This document shows, in pieces, positions 24,894 to 33,643 of a DNA stretch of 64,000 nucleotides. Where the stretch lies: the NCBI RefSeq assembly GCF_013167895.1, contig NZ_BLWC01000001.1, forward strand, positions 124,001 to 188,000, read 5' to 3'. A program made the position numbers and the translations under genes. The notes beneath the pieces are model-generated. The model saw nothing but the letters and a program-made list of their open reading frames with translations. It was not told where the DNA came from and did no database searches. Origin of the DNA: Streptomyces fulvorobeus (GTDB lineage Bacteria; Actinomycetota; Actinomycetes; Streptomycetales; Streptomycetaceae). How positions within the stretch are numbered: the stretch's first letter is position 1; each line of letters begins with the position of its first letter.

Positions 24894-26078
24894 GTGACGT
24901 CCGCCCCGCTCACCGATCGGGAGATCTCCCTGGTGCGCACGAGCCTGAAGGTGGTCGCGCCGCTGGCCCCGGAGATGACCGTCTACTTCTACGCCATCCT
25001 CTTCAGCCGGTATCCCGGAGTGCGAGGACTGTTCCCGGACAACATGGACGTCCAGCGCGACCGGCTGCTGCGCGGACTGCTGCGCATCATCGACCTCGTC
25101 GACGATGTCGACAACCTCGTGCGGTTCTGTTCCCGGCTGGGACGGGACCACCGTAAGTTCGGGGCCCTGGAGGCGCACTATCCGGCGGTGGGCGAATGCC
25201 TGGTCGCCGCCCTCGCCCGCTATGCGGGGACGGCGTGGAACGCCGAGGTCGCCGCCGCATGGACGCGCGCCTACACCATCGCCGCCGAGGTGATGACCAC
25301 GGCCGCCGCGGACGACACCCGCCTGCGCCCGGCCTCGTGGGAGGCGCAGATCATCCGCCACGAACACCGCGGCGACGGCATCGCCGAGATCACCGTACTG
25401 CCGGACATGCCCTATCCCTACACAGCCGGACAGTACGTGAGTATGGAGACACCCTGGTATCCCCGTACCTGGCGGCACTACTCCCCCGCTCACCCGCCCC
25501 GTGCGGACCACACGATCACGTTCCACATCCGGGCCGTCCACCGAGGACTGGTCAGCAACGCGCTGGTCCACCACGCCGTCCCAGGACACCGGGTGCGGCT
25601 GGGGCCGCCGCAGGGTGACACCACCCTTGCCGCTGCGAGCGACCGCGACCTGCTGCTGGTGGCCGGCGGAACCGGCCTCGCACCGATGCGCGCCCTGCTC
25701 GAGGAGGCCGCCGCCTCCGGCATGCGCCGCTACGCCGACCTGTTCGTCGGTGCGCGGACCGCCCGGGAGCTGTACGGACTCGACGACATGCTGCGCATGG
25801 CCCAGCGCAACCACTGGCTGTCCGTCCGCGGGGCCGTCTCCCACGAGAGCATTCCCGGGCAGAAGGGCACACTCCCGGAAGTCCTGCGCCAGTTCGGCCC
25901 CTGGGACCAGCACGAGGTCTTCCTGTCCGGTCCGCCCGGCATGGTCACCACAGCCGTGCAGACCCTCCTGCACCAGGGCACACCCCACACCCGCATCCAC
26001 CATGACCCGCTCGACACACCCGTTCTCACCGCCCCCCTCAGACCTTCCCGAACCGCTCAGGAGATCGACCAGCTGTGA
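24894..26078 (+). CDS. flavohaemoprotein (globin plus FAD/NAD reductase)
   Basis: Residues ~5-140 form a globin: YFYAILFSRYPGVRGLFPD (B-C region with the CD-corner Phe) and the proximal histidine in RDHRKFGALEAHY. Residues ~150-260 are an FAD-binding ferredoxin-reductase-type barrel (YTAGQYVSMETPW, RTWRHYSPA), and the end is an NAD(P)-binding domain (LLLVAGGTGLAPMRALLEE, VFLSGPPGMV). Such proteins oxidise nitric oxide to nitrate or reduce other ligands. At 394 residues this is normal Hmp length. The start GTG 24894 is preceded by TGGAGG. The next gene overlaps by four bases, forming a two-gene operon. No NsrR-like gene or site was recognised. Confidence 0.92.
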   Translation: MTSAPLTDREISLVRTSLKVVAPLAPEMTVYFYAILFSRYPGVRGLFPDNMDVQRDRLLRGLLRIIDLVDDVDNLVRFCSRLGRDHRKFGALEAHYPAVGECLVAALARYAGTAWNAEVAAAWTRAYTIAAEVMTTAAADDTRLRPASWEAQIIRHEHRGDGIAEITVLPDMPYPYTAGQYVSMETPWYPRTWRHYSPAHPPRADHTITFHIRAVHRGLVSNALVHHAVPGHRVRLGPPQGDTTLAAASDRDLLLVAGGTGLAPMRALLEEAAASGMRRYADLFVGARTARELYGLDDMLRMAQRNHWLSVRGAVSHESIPGQKGTLPEVLRQFGPWDQHEVFLSGPPGMVTTAVQTLLHQGTPHTRIHHDPLDTPVLTAPLRPSRTAQEIDQL

Positions 26079-26611
26079 CCCCTCCCGACGTCACCCCCTC
26101 GCGCGGAGAGCGCCTGCTGCAGTCCCACCTGGGCACCGGTGAGCGCGCCGACGCCTTCTACGACCGCCAGGTCCACGCGCACCTCACCTCGGCGATGCGT
26201 GAGTTCATCGGCCGCCAGTCGATGGTCTTCCTCTCCACAGCCGACTCCCGCGGCCACTGCGACGCCACCTTCCGCGCCGGCCCTCCCGGCTTCGTCATGG
26301 TCCTGGACGACGGCACCCTGGCCTACCCCGAATACCGCGGTAACGGCGTCCTGGCCAGCGCAGGCAACATCACCGAGAATCCGCATATCGGCCTGCTCTT
26401 CATGGACTTCACCCACGACCACATCGGACTGCACGTCAACGGCGCGGCCCGCCTCGTCACCGACCAGGACATGCAGACCACCCATCCCTGGATACCCGCG
26501 GACACGGCCCCCGGGCGCCGCCCCGTCCTGTGGACGCTCATCACCATCCACGAGGCATACGTGCACTGCTCCAAGCACATACCCCACCTCGAACCCGCCC
26601 CCGCACCCTGA
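26075..26611 (+). CDS. pyridoxamine 5'-phosphate oxidase fold protein
   Basis: The 178-residue protein shows the split-barrel flavin-binding pattern of the PPOX superfamily: FIGRQSMVFLSTADSRGHCDATFRAG (in parts), FVMVLDDGTLAYPEYRGN, then ENPHIGLLFMDF and GLHVNGAARLV. This subgroup acts as FMN- or F420-dependent reductases or flavin-binding proteins rather than true PdxH. It starts at a GTG overlapping the flavohaemoprotein stop (GTGA at 26075-26078), so it may supply or accept electrons or help in the same nitrosative/oxidative response; that is inference from coupling. Confidence 0.85.
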   Translation: MTPPDVTPSRGERLLQSHLGTGERADAFYDRQVHAHLTSAMREFIGRQSMVFLSTADSRGHCDATFRAGPPGFVMVLDDGTLAYPEYRGNGVLASAGNITENPHIGLLFMDFTHDHIGLHVNGAARLVTDQDMQTTHPWIPADTAPGRRPVLWTLITIHEAYVHCSKHIPHLEPAPAP

Positions 26612-26865
26612 AACTCGCACGCCCACGGCCCAAGGACGCCGACTACTTCCCCGAACCGGCCCCGGCGTCCCTGGCATGTGACGCAAGGCAGGACCGGGAA
26701 CCGTCCAGCCCCGCGCACAGCCGTTCGGCCGGGCCCCCGCTGACCGGCTCGCGCGAGCACTGAGCGGACGCCGACCGCCGGCGGCGGGGACCTCGGTACG
26801 GAGCCTGCCACTCGGCTCGGGGTGGGCGTGCGGACCGTGATCACATGGGGGCGGCCAGCTCGGCA

Positions 26866-26898
26866 GGTGCCGCCCCGCAGACGCTGCGGGGCGGCACC
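26866..26898. terminator. perfect 15-bp hairpin terminator
   Basis: GGTGCCGCCCCGCAG (26866-26880) is an exact complement of 26884-26898 around the three-base loop ACG. It sits between the convergent flavohaemoprotein/PPOX operon (ends 26611) and the glycine-rich gene (ends 26954) and can work for both. Confidence 0.8.
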
Positions 26899-26953
26899 GA
26901 GGGTTGGAAGGTCGGGCTACGGGGACTGGTCCGGTGATCCCCGCAGCCTCGGT

Positions 26954-27580
26954 TCAGCAGGGAAGTGTGGAATTCCCGGCGGCGCCGGTAGCACCGGTGG
27001 TGCCGTCCGCGTTGAACGTGGCGGCCGTGCCGTTGCCGCCGGGCTTGCCGGGACACACCGGGCTCGCCGCGCCACCCGCGCCGCCTGTGCCGCCCGAGTG
27101 GCCGCCGCCTACCGTGGAGGCTCCGCCGCTGCCGCCCTGGCCGCCGGCGATACCGGTACCCGCGTCGCCGACACCGCCCACGCCGCCCTTGCCACCGGTG
27201 CCGCCGAGGGCGGCTCCACCGCCCAGGCCGCCGGTGCCGCCGTTGCCGTTGGCACCCCCGGCGCCGCCCGCACCACCCGCACCACCGACGCTGGCGCTGC
27301 CGCTCGCGTCACCGCCGACCCCGCCGGTGCCCCCGTTTCCGTTCGCCCCGGCGGCGCCACCGGTCCCGCCGAGGCCACCGATCCCGCCGCTGGTGCCTGT
27401 GCCGTCGGCTCCGCTGGCCCCGGGAAAGCCCAGGAAACTGGAGACGCTGAGAGTGCGGGCACTGCCCGTCTCAGCGAGGGCCGTCGCGGAAGCGAGGGTG
27501 GGTGCGGCGGTGAGACCGGCCACGGCGATCACGGAGACCAGAAGGGTCCGGGGAAGAGCAGTCGTGCGCATGAAGCGCAT
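26954..27580 (-). CDS. glycine-rich secreted protein, PGRS-like
   Basis: The 208-residue product has a basic N-terminus and hydrophobic signal (RTLLVSVIAVAGLTAAPTLA, cleavage near ASATA). After about residue 60 it is built almost entirely of GG-x repeats (GGTGGAAGANGNGGTGGVGG-like units, about 130 residues), ending in two cysteine-containing pieces (SPVCPGKPGG and a final STLPC). The composition resembles the PGRS domains of mycobacterial PE_PGRS proteins, but no PE domain is present. It is probably exported and may be cell-surface or extracellular; function unknown. ATG 27580 is chosen for GAGAGG seven bases upstream. The opposite strand also looks open because of the repeat and should be ignored. 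Confidence 0.65.
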   Translation of the reverse strand: MRFMRTTALPRTLLVSVIAVAGLTAAPTLASATALAETGSARTLSVSSFLGFPGASGADGTGTSGGIGGLGGTGGAAGANGNGGTGGVGGDASGSASVGGAGGAGGAGGANGNGGTGGLGGGAALGGTGGKGGVGGVGDAGTGIAGGQGGSGGASTVGGGHSGGTGGAGGAASPVCPGKPGGNGTAATFNADGTTGATGAAGNSTLPC

Positions 27581-27783
27581 GAGGAAACCTCTCGAAGTGC
27601 GCGGCCGCAGATGCTCCACGGCCGACACCCTCAAGCTACGCATGAACACATCGCCACATATTTCACATCATGATCCAATGGCTTCAAATCTACCTTTTGG
27701 GAAAATTTGGCTCTAATGCGTTCCTTCTCGGCCCTCGCGGACTTCCCGCTGGGGCACGTCGGTCCTGATCACACGCAGGACAA

Positions 27784-27825
27784 CGCACTGGTCGCAGCCG
27801 CTCGTTGCGGACTGCGACCAGTGCG
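27784..27825 (-). terminator. 14-bp perfect hairpin
   Basis: CGCACTGGTCGCAG (27784-27797) pairs exactly with CTGCGACCAGTGCG (27812-27825) around a 14-base loop. It is 28 bases beyond the stop of the small membrane protein gene, reading on the minus strand, and is its likely terminator. Confidence 0.7.
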
Positions 27826-27853
27826 GGGGCGCTTTCGGTTGGTCAGAGGGCGG

Positions 27854-28024
27854 TCATCGCCGGCCTGCTCGCCACCCGCTGCCTATGCCCGCGACATGCA
27901 GGGCCAAGAGGGCCAGGCCGAGCAGCATGACGTTCACCGACGCGAAAACCTCGTTGGTCGTGACGTCGGCAGCATTGATCAGAAAAGCGATGAAGAACAG
28001 TACTGCAGCAGCTATCGCCAGCAT
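27854..28024 (-). CDS. small hydrophobic protein, 56 residues
   Basis: Two hydrophobic stretches, MLAIAAAVLFFIAFLINA and ASVNVMLLGLALLALHVAGIG, are joined by a short polar loop (DVTTNEVF) and followed by a basic tail (WRAGRR). Proteins of this size and shape are common and conserved in Streptomyces, without known function. ATG 28024 has GAAGGG upstream and a strong terminator follows the gene, supporting it as real. The 300 bases upstream, to the start of ctaD, hold no other gene. Confidence 0.7.
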   Translation of the reverse strand: MLAIAAAVLFFIAFLINAADVTTNEVFASVNVMLLGLALLALHVAGIGSGWRAGRR

Positions 28025-28325
28025 GGGTGGACCCTTCGGTAGGTGGAACGCATGTGCCCCCATCGGCAGAAAATAGTCCTGGAAGCAGTCCTGCGTCCGA
28101 AGCCGCTCACCGACCCTCGTTCGGCGCTTCACCACCTGGCCGGACATGCCGCCGACGTGCCCGCGGGCGGGTCCGGCCGCACCCGGCCGGGTATCACTCT
28201 GACGCGCGGGGTTGCGGGGCGGTCCCGGCAGCGATGTGCCGGTAAGACATGAGGACGACAGTCGGCGGTTTCCGGGCACCTGTACCGTGCCCACGCTGCT
28301 CTTCTCACCCTGACGGGAGCTCAGA

Positions 28326-30058
28326 ATGACTGCATCCACCACCGAGCCGCCCACGTTGGTGCCGGTCGAGGGCCGGGGGCCGGGCAGTGTCGTGGTCGCC
28401 TGGATGACCACGACGGATCACAAGAAGATCGGACACCTTTATCTCGCCGCGTCGTTCCTCTTCTTCGTCGTCGGTGGCCTGATGGCGCTGCTGCTGCGCG
28501 CCGAGCTGGCCCGTCCCGGCCTGCAGATCATCTCCAACGAGCAGTACAACCAGACGTTCACCATGCACGGCACGATCATGCTTCTGCTTTTCGCGACCCC
28601 CACGTTCGCCGGATTCGCCAATGCCATCATGCCGTTGCAGATCGGTTCTCCCGATGTGGCCTTCCCCGGTTGAACATGCTGTCCTTCTGGCTGTTCCTCT
28701 TCGGCGGGCTGATCGTCGTCGGGAGCCTGTTCACGCCTCAGGGCGCGGCCGACTTCGGATGGACCGCGTACACGCCGCTCAGCGGCGGCGAGCGGACTCC
28801 GTATGTCGGTGCCGATATGTGGATCATGGGTCTCGCCCTGGCCGGCTTCGGCACCATTCTGGGCGCGGTCAACTTCGTCACCACGATCATCTGCATGCGC
28901 GCCCCGGGCATGACCATGTTCCGGATGCCGATCTTCACCTGGAACGTCCTGCTGACGTCCGTCCTGGTCCTGTTGGCCTTCCCCATGCTCGCCGCGGCGC
29001 TGCTGGTCCTGGAGGCCGACCGGCGCTTCGGCGCCCAGGTGTTCAACCCGGAGAACGGCGGCCCGCTGCTGTGGCAGCACCTGTTCTGGTTCTTCGGTCA
29101 CCCCGAGGTGTACATCATCGCTCTGCCGTTCTTCGGAATCGTGACGGAGATCTTTCCGGTGTTCTCCCGTAAACCGGTGTTCGGTTACATCGGCCTGGTC
29201 GCCGCCACGGTCGCCATCGCGGGCCTCTCCGTCACCGTGTGGGCGCACCACATGTTCGCCACCGGCGCGGTGCTACTGCCGTTCTTCTCCTTCATGACCT
29301 TCCTCATCGCCGTACCGACCGGCGTGAAGTTCTTCAACTGGATCGGCACGATGTGGAAGGGGTCGCTGTCCTTCGAGACACCGATGCTGTGGTCGATCGG
29401 ATTCCTCGTCACCTTCCTCTTCGGCGGGCTGACCGGGATCATTCTGGCCTCGCCGCCCATGGACTTCCACGTGACCGACAGTTACTTCGTCGTGGCCCAT
29501 TTCCACTACGTGGTGTTCGGTACCGTCGTCTTCGCCATGTTCGCCGGATTCCACTTCTGGTGGCCCAAGATGACCGGCACCATGCTCGACGAGCGCCTGG
29601 GGAAGATTCACTTCTGGACCCTGTTCATCGGGTTCCACACCACGTTCCTGGTCCAGCACTGGCTCGGCGCCGAGGGCATGCCGCGCCGGTACGCCGACTA
29701 CCTGTCGGCCGACGGTTTCACGGCGCTGAACACGCTCAGCTCCATCGGTGCCTTCCTGCTGGGCGCCTCGACGCTGCCGTTCTTCTACAACGTGTGGAAG
29801 ACCGCGAAGACCGGCAAGCGCATCGACGTCGACGATCCCTGGGGCTACGGCCGTTCGCTGGAGTGGGCCACCTCCTGCCCGCCGCCGAGGCACAACTTCG
29901 TGACTCTGCCCAGGATCCGTTCGGAGTCTCCCGCGTTCGAGCTCCATCATCCGGGCATCACACGGCTCGACGAGGCCCGTTCCGCTGGGCGGCGCGATGT
30001 GTTCGAGCCCGGCGAGGGCACCGCCCACCCGTTGGGGAAGGACCGTGACGACACCTGA
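28326..30058 (+). pseudogene. ctaD: cytochrome c oxidase subunit I (aa3 type), frameshifted
   Basis: The two halves form a typical ~577-residue CtaD: the low-spin haem ligand region [12 protein letters not shown], then [15 protein letters not shown], the Cu-B/cross-linked tyrosine motif [13 protein letters not shown], the histidine pair VWAHHMF, and the haem a/a3 ligands [14 protein letters not shown]. Frames change at the CCCC run 28664-28667; one extra C gives [12 protein letters not shown], as in other actinobacterial CtaD. It is the catalytic subunit of the terminal oxidase, with 12 membrane helices. No ctaC, ctaE or qcr genes are adjacent, so this is an orphan paralogue. ATG 28326 follows GACGGGAG. 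Probably intact in the organism. Confidence 0.85.
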
Positions 30059-30109
30059 GGAGCGCTGTCCCCGGGCCGCCCTTCCGGTCCTTCCCCGGTG
30101 TGCCCGGGG

Positions 30110-30285
30110 TCAGCCGTACTTGCCCATGGCCTGCCTGACCGCGTCCCTCTTGCGGTCCATCAGAGCGGCGACGGGTCCCAGGGCCAAGTCGGCGGCGCCG
30201 GGGTGGAGCCGGGGGGCGCCATCGCCTCGGCGGCCTTCACCGCCTCGTTGTACTCGTGGTTCACCAGTTGAAGGCCCTCGCCGCC
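30110..30285 (-). pseudogene. possible small gene or fragment downstream of the FUSC gene
   Basis: Immediately after the FUSC stop codon and in the same frame, the minus strand reads LVNHEYNEAVKAAEAMAPP, and in the next frame LHPGAADLALGPVAALMDRK with the end RDAVRQAMGKYG. Adding one base to the six-G run at 30211-30216 joins the two parts into one reading frame of about 50-60 codons, possibly starting at a GTG. Good codon bias suggests real coding sequence, but I do not recognise it. It could be a small coupled protein or the remnant of a larger one. Confidence 0.3.
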
Positions 30286-31452
30286 TCACTGGTCGTCCCG
30301 ATGGCGCGACTGCTCGGCGAGGAGCTCTTCGGTGACTCTGCGGGCATCGGCGAGGAGAGATCCGTACAACGACAGCCACTCCGGCTGGGTGACGTCCCTG
30401 CCCCGCAGTGAGTGGCGCAGTTCGTCGTGCGCGCCGGACACCCCGTCGACCGCCGCGCTGAACCGATCGTGCGCGGGCCGGCTGCCCTCGATCAGACCGC
30501 CGTACGCCTCGACGGCCGCTGCCGCCCGGGTGAGGAACTCGGAGTAGACGGCCGCCACGCCCTCCGCGGGTCGCGGCCCGTCGGCACGCTGATCCGCCGC
30601 CTCGACGAGAGTGCGTGTCAGGTTGTTCAGATGGTCCGTGAGCTGTTCAAGCAGGTACAAGGACTGCTGGAAGGGAATCTCGAGGTTCCTCAGCTTCGCC
30701 CGGTGCCCTCGGTGCGGGTTGAAGCGGGCACTCTCCCTGCTCCACTCCAGAGCGGAGCGGGCCTGCTCGAGGAGACCGTGGAGACCACGCGCCCGCCGGT
30801 GCCAGTCGCGGGCCAGCCGGTCCTCCCACGAGGAGGCCAGGCCGTCGGCGACGGCGGTCAGTGTCCGCGTCGTCTCCTCCACCACCTCGCCGATGGCGTT
30901 CCGGGTGCTGCGCAGGTACACCGGGGGCAGGACGAGCACGTTGACACCCACGCCCACGGCGGCGCCGAGAGCCGACTCCAGCAGCCGGACGACGGCCACA
31001 CCGACGCCTGGTTCGCCGAACGAGAGACTGAAAAGGGCCGCTGTCGCGCCGTAGAGCCCCTGGTCCCCCAGCTTGCCCCAGTTGCTGAGCAGCATCGTGA
31101 CGGGCAGGACCACCGCCATCGCCACGGTCGGATCGCCCAGCGCCATTCCGCCCGCTGTGGCGAGGACGGTGCCCAGGGCGATGGCGGCCAACTGCTGAAG
31201 CGCCTGCGTGTACGACCGGTACACGGTCGCCCGCACCAGGACGACGGCGACCCAGGGCGCGATGTACGGCATCGGCGCCTCCAGCCAGGAGCGGGCGATC
31301 ACCCACGCCAGCAGGGCCGCGAAAGCCGCTTTCAGCGACTGCACGACCAGGGCTCGCTCGCGTCCCGGCACGGTCCAGGTGCGTCGTACGAACCGTCCGG
31401 CCGACAGGATCTCTGCGCGTACGGCCTCCGTGGCACGGGCTCGGGGAGTCAT
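30286..31452 (-). CDS. FUSC / aromatic acid exporter family membrane protein
   Basis: The 388-residue protein has a membrane domain of about six helices (residues ~35-180: SLKAAFAALLAWVIARSWL, YIAPWVAVVLVRATVY, ALGTVLATAGGMALG, AMAVVLPVTMLLS, then VGVGVNVLVLPPVYL) followed by a long helical cytoplasmic domain. This is the FUSC/ArAE layout of fusaric acid and p-hydroxybenzoate exporters; the actual substrate is unknown. It lies 97 bases downstream of the SDR gene on the same strand and may be the last gene of the MerR/oxidoreductase unit. Confidence 0.87.
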   Translation of the reverse strand: MTPRARATEAVRAEILSAGRFVRRTWTVPGRERALVVQSLKAAFAALLAWVIARSWLEAPMPYIAPWVAVVLVRATVYRSYTQALQQLAAIALGTVLATAGGMALGDPTVAMAVVLPVTMLLSNWGKLGDQGLYGATAALFSLSFGEPGVGVAVVRLLESALGAAVGVGVNVLVLPPVYLRSTRNAIGEVVEETTRTLTAVADGLASSWEDRLARDWHRRARGLHGLLEQARSALEWSRESARFNPHRGHRAKLRNLEIPFQQSLYLLEQLTDHLNNLTRTLVEAADQRADGPRPAEGVAAVYSEFLTRAAAAVEAYGGLIEGSRPAHDRFSAAVDGVSGAHDELRHSLRGRDVTQPEWLSLYGSLLADARRVTEELLAEQSRHRDDQ

Positions 31453-31549
31453 GACCGTTCACGTGCCACGGAAATGGCATCCCTATCCGTGGAAGACGTG
31501 ACGTCCTCATAACGAAGTGGCGGTCACCCGGCCCGTCACCGGGCGCCGG

Positions 31550-32266
31550 TCACCGCGCCCGTCGTTGGAGAACGGGCACCCCGTCCGTGCCCGCGCGCAC
31601 GAGTTCGGCGTCCGTGGCCAGCGCGTCGGCAACGGCCTGGACGGCGGCCCGGAGGTCGCCCGACCGTGGCAGAGGCGGCGGAGTCCCCGCGACGGCACGG
31701 TCGGCGAAGCCGGTGTCCAGGTGCCCGAGGCGCAGGTCCAGCACACGGATGTGAGCGGGACGGGCCTCACGGCGTACGGCGTCGAGCCAGGCTCCGAGCG
31801 CCGCCTTGGAGGCGCTGTAGTCGGCCATCGCGGGCTGCGGGCGCTCCGCCACCACCCCGGTGAGCGCGGCGATCGTGCCCCCGCCCCGCGCCTCCAGTAC
31901 GCCGAGCGCGGCGCGGAGGAACGCGGCGGGCGCGAGAGCGTTCACCGTCATCAGGTGCTCGGCGACGACGTCTCCGACCGCGTCGGCCCTCCCGAAGGCC
32001 ACCGAGCCGAACGCCGTGAGAACGGCGTCGAGGCGGCCGGTCACACCAGCGGCCGTGTGTACGGCGCGGGCGCAGGAGTCCAGGTCGTACGCCTCGAAGA
32101 GCGTCGTGGGGGCGCCGCCGAGTGCCGCGGAGACCTGTGCGAGGCGCTCCTCGTCCCGGCCGGCCAGGACGAGGTGCGCGCCGCGAGCGTGTAGCTCGGC
32201 CGCCACCGCCGCGCCGATGACTCCCGTCGCTCCGGCGACCAGGACCCGTGCGCCGTCGATCCTCAT
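31550..32266 (-). CDS. SDR family oxidoreductase
   Basis: The 238-residue enzyme has the cofactor loop VAGATGVIGAAVAAELHARG, AGRDEERLAQV (arginine after the second strand, suggesting NADP), a modified NNAG region (AVLTAFGSVAFG) and the catalytic pair in ADYSASKAALGAWL. It differs from the textbook motif in the replaced NNAG. Its start overlaps the stop of the FAD oxidoreductase (ATGA at 32263-32266), so the two are translationally coupled and probably act on the same substrate or pathway. Confidence 0.9.
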   Translation of the reverse strand: MRIDGARVLVAGATGVIGAAVAAELHARGAHLVLAGRDEERLAQVSAALGGAPTTLFEAYDLDSCARAVHTAAGVTGRLDAVLTAFGSVAFGRADAVGDVVAEHLMTVNALAPAAFLRAALGVLEARGGGTIAALTGVVAERPQPAMADYSASKAALGAWLDAVRREARPAHIRVLDLRLGHLDTGFADRAVAGTPPPLPRSGDLRAAVQAVADALATDAELVRAGTDGVPVLQRRAR

Positions 32267-33588
32267 GTCCCACTCCCTGGCGCCTGGCCCGTGTCCCGCT
32301 CCCGCTCCGTCCCGCCGTCCGCTCCCCGATGTGCCCGGCGCGGACGGGCCAGGTCGGCCAGTACCTCCCGTGCCGCACGCGTGCCCGACGCCAGGGCGCC
32401 CTGCACCGATCCGGTCGCGCGGTGGTCCCCGCAGACGTACCGCCGGTGGGCGAAGCGGGTGGTGCGGCTGAGGGGCCAGGGTGGCGTCATCGCGGGCAGG
32501 GCGTCCTTCACGGTGCAGGTGGCGACCGACGTCCAGGCTCGCGTGTCGGTGCCGTACAGCTCGGCCAGGCGCCTCCGTACGGCGGGTTCCCCGTCCGGTC
32601 CGTCGCCTTGCGGTACGGAGGTCGAGATCAGGGCGGTGCCGGGCGGGGCGTAGGTGGGTGCCACCTCGGTGAGGACGCAGGTGTTCAGGATCGCCGAGCC
32701 GCTGTCCACGACCAGGGTGGGCTCGGCCAGTGGCGAGGTGTCGGTCGCGTGGTAATAGGTGGTCACCGTGCGGCCGCCGGGGACCGGCAGGCCCGGCAGC
32801 AGGCGGGCGGCCGTGGCGGCGTCCGTCGCCACGACGACGGTGGACGCCGGCCGTTCGCCGCCGTTCTGGAGGAGCACGCCGCTGTCGGTCAGGGCGCTGA
32901 CGGGGCTCTCCAGGCGGAGCGTGCCTACCGGCAGTCCGGTGGCGAGCTGCCGCGGCACGGCGCCGATGCCTTCGGCGGGCAGGCAGAGGGTGCCGCGCGC
33001 CATGCTGCGCCAGACGAGGTGGAAGAAGCGGGCGGACGTCCCGAGACCCTCCTCCAGGAAGACTCCGGAAAGGAAGGGCCGCAACAGGTCATCGACCGCG
33101 CGCGAGGAGAGCCCGGCCCGGGTGAGGGCGGCGGAGGTGGTGCGGTCGGGCAGGCGCTTGAGGAGGCCGGCGGGGAGCAGTGCGTCACGCGCGCTGAGGA
33201 CGGCGAGCGCGGCCAGGTCGCGCGCCGTGAGGGCGCGGCCCGGCAGCAGCCAGCCCGCGGAACCGGGACGCCTGGTGGGGTCGGCGATCCGTACCCGGCC
33301 TGCGGACGTGTGGGCGAGGACGCCGGGGGTGAAAGGCCGCAGGCGCAGGTCTTTCAGAGTCAGACGCCTCTTGACCTGCGGATAGGCGGTGTTGAACACC
33401 TGGAAGCCGCGATCCAGGAGGAAGCCGTCCTTGCGGTCGGTGCGCATCCGGCCGCCTACCGCGCCGGAGGCTTCGAGCAGTTCGACGCGCAGGCCCGCCC
33501 GGCTCAGGTCACGGGCGCAGGCGATGCCCGCCAGGCCGGCGCCGACAACGATGGCGTCGGGCGGTGAAAGCCGCTGACCGGTCATCAT
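32263..33588 (-). CDS. FAD-dependent amine-oxidase/protoporphyrinogen-oxidase-like oxidoreductase
   Basis: The 441-residue enzyme begins with the dinucleotide-binding motif AIVVGAGLAGIACARDLSRAG, followed by the acidic ribose contact VELLEASGAVGGRMRTD, typical of flavin monoamine-oxidase/phytoene-desaturase-like proteins. The family end motif is YVCGDHRATGSVQGALASG. Substrates of relatives include carotenoids, amines and porphyrinogens. It starts at ATG 33588 (or 33585) with AAGGAG upstream, 55 bases after the MerR regulator stop, and overlaps the SDR gene. Its place in a light-type regulatory block suggests a pigment or photoprotection role, as inference. Confidence 0.85.
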   Translation of the reverse strand: MMTGQRLSPPDAIVVGAGLAGIACARDLSRAGLRVELLEASGAVGGRMRTDRKDGFLLDRGFQVFNTAYPQVKRRLTLKDLRLRPFTPGVLAHTSAGRVRIADPTRRPGSAGWLLPGRALTARDLAALAVLSARDALLPAGLLKRLPDRTTSAALTRAGLSSRAVDDLLRPFLSGVFLEEGLGTSARFFHLVWRSMARGTLCLPAEGIGAVPRQLATGLPVGTLRLESPVSALTDSGVLLQNGGERPASTVVVATDAATAARLLPGLPVPGGRTVTTYYHATDTSPLAEPTLVVDSGSAILNTCVLTEVAPTYAPPGTALISTSVPQGDGPDGEPAVRRRLAELYGTDTRAWTSVATCTVKDALPAMTPPWPLSRTTRFAHRRYVCGDHRATGSVQGALASGTRAAREVLADLARPRRAHRGADGGTERERDTGQAPGSGT

Positions 33589-33643
33589 CCGTCTCCTTCG
33601 TCGTGCTGCGGAAAGGGTCACTCGTCGGCGTCCTGCCACCCGG

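Noticed and set aside
26904..27716. Proline-rich 270-codon plus-strand frame over the glycine-rich gene
   Set aside because: It is the mirror of the glycine repeat. The minus strand has the signal peptide, ribosome site and terminator.
28664..28670. Programmed ribosomal frameshift in ctaD
   Set aside because: No slippery heptamer is apparent, and the same kind of contraction occurs in many unrelated genes here, which fits sequencing error better.
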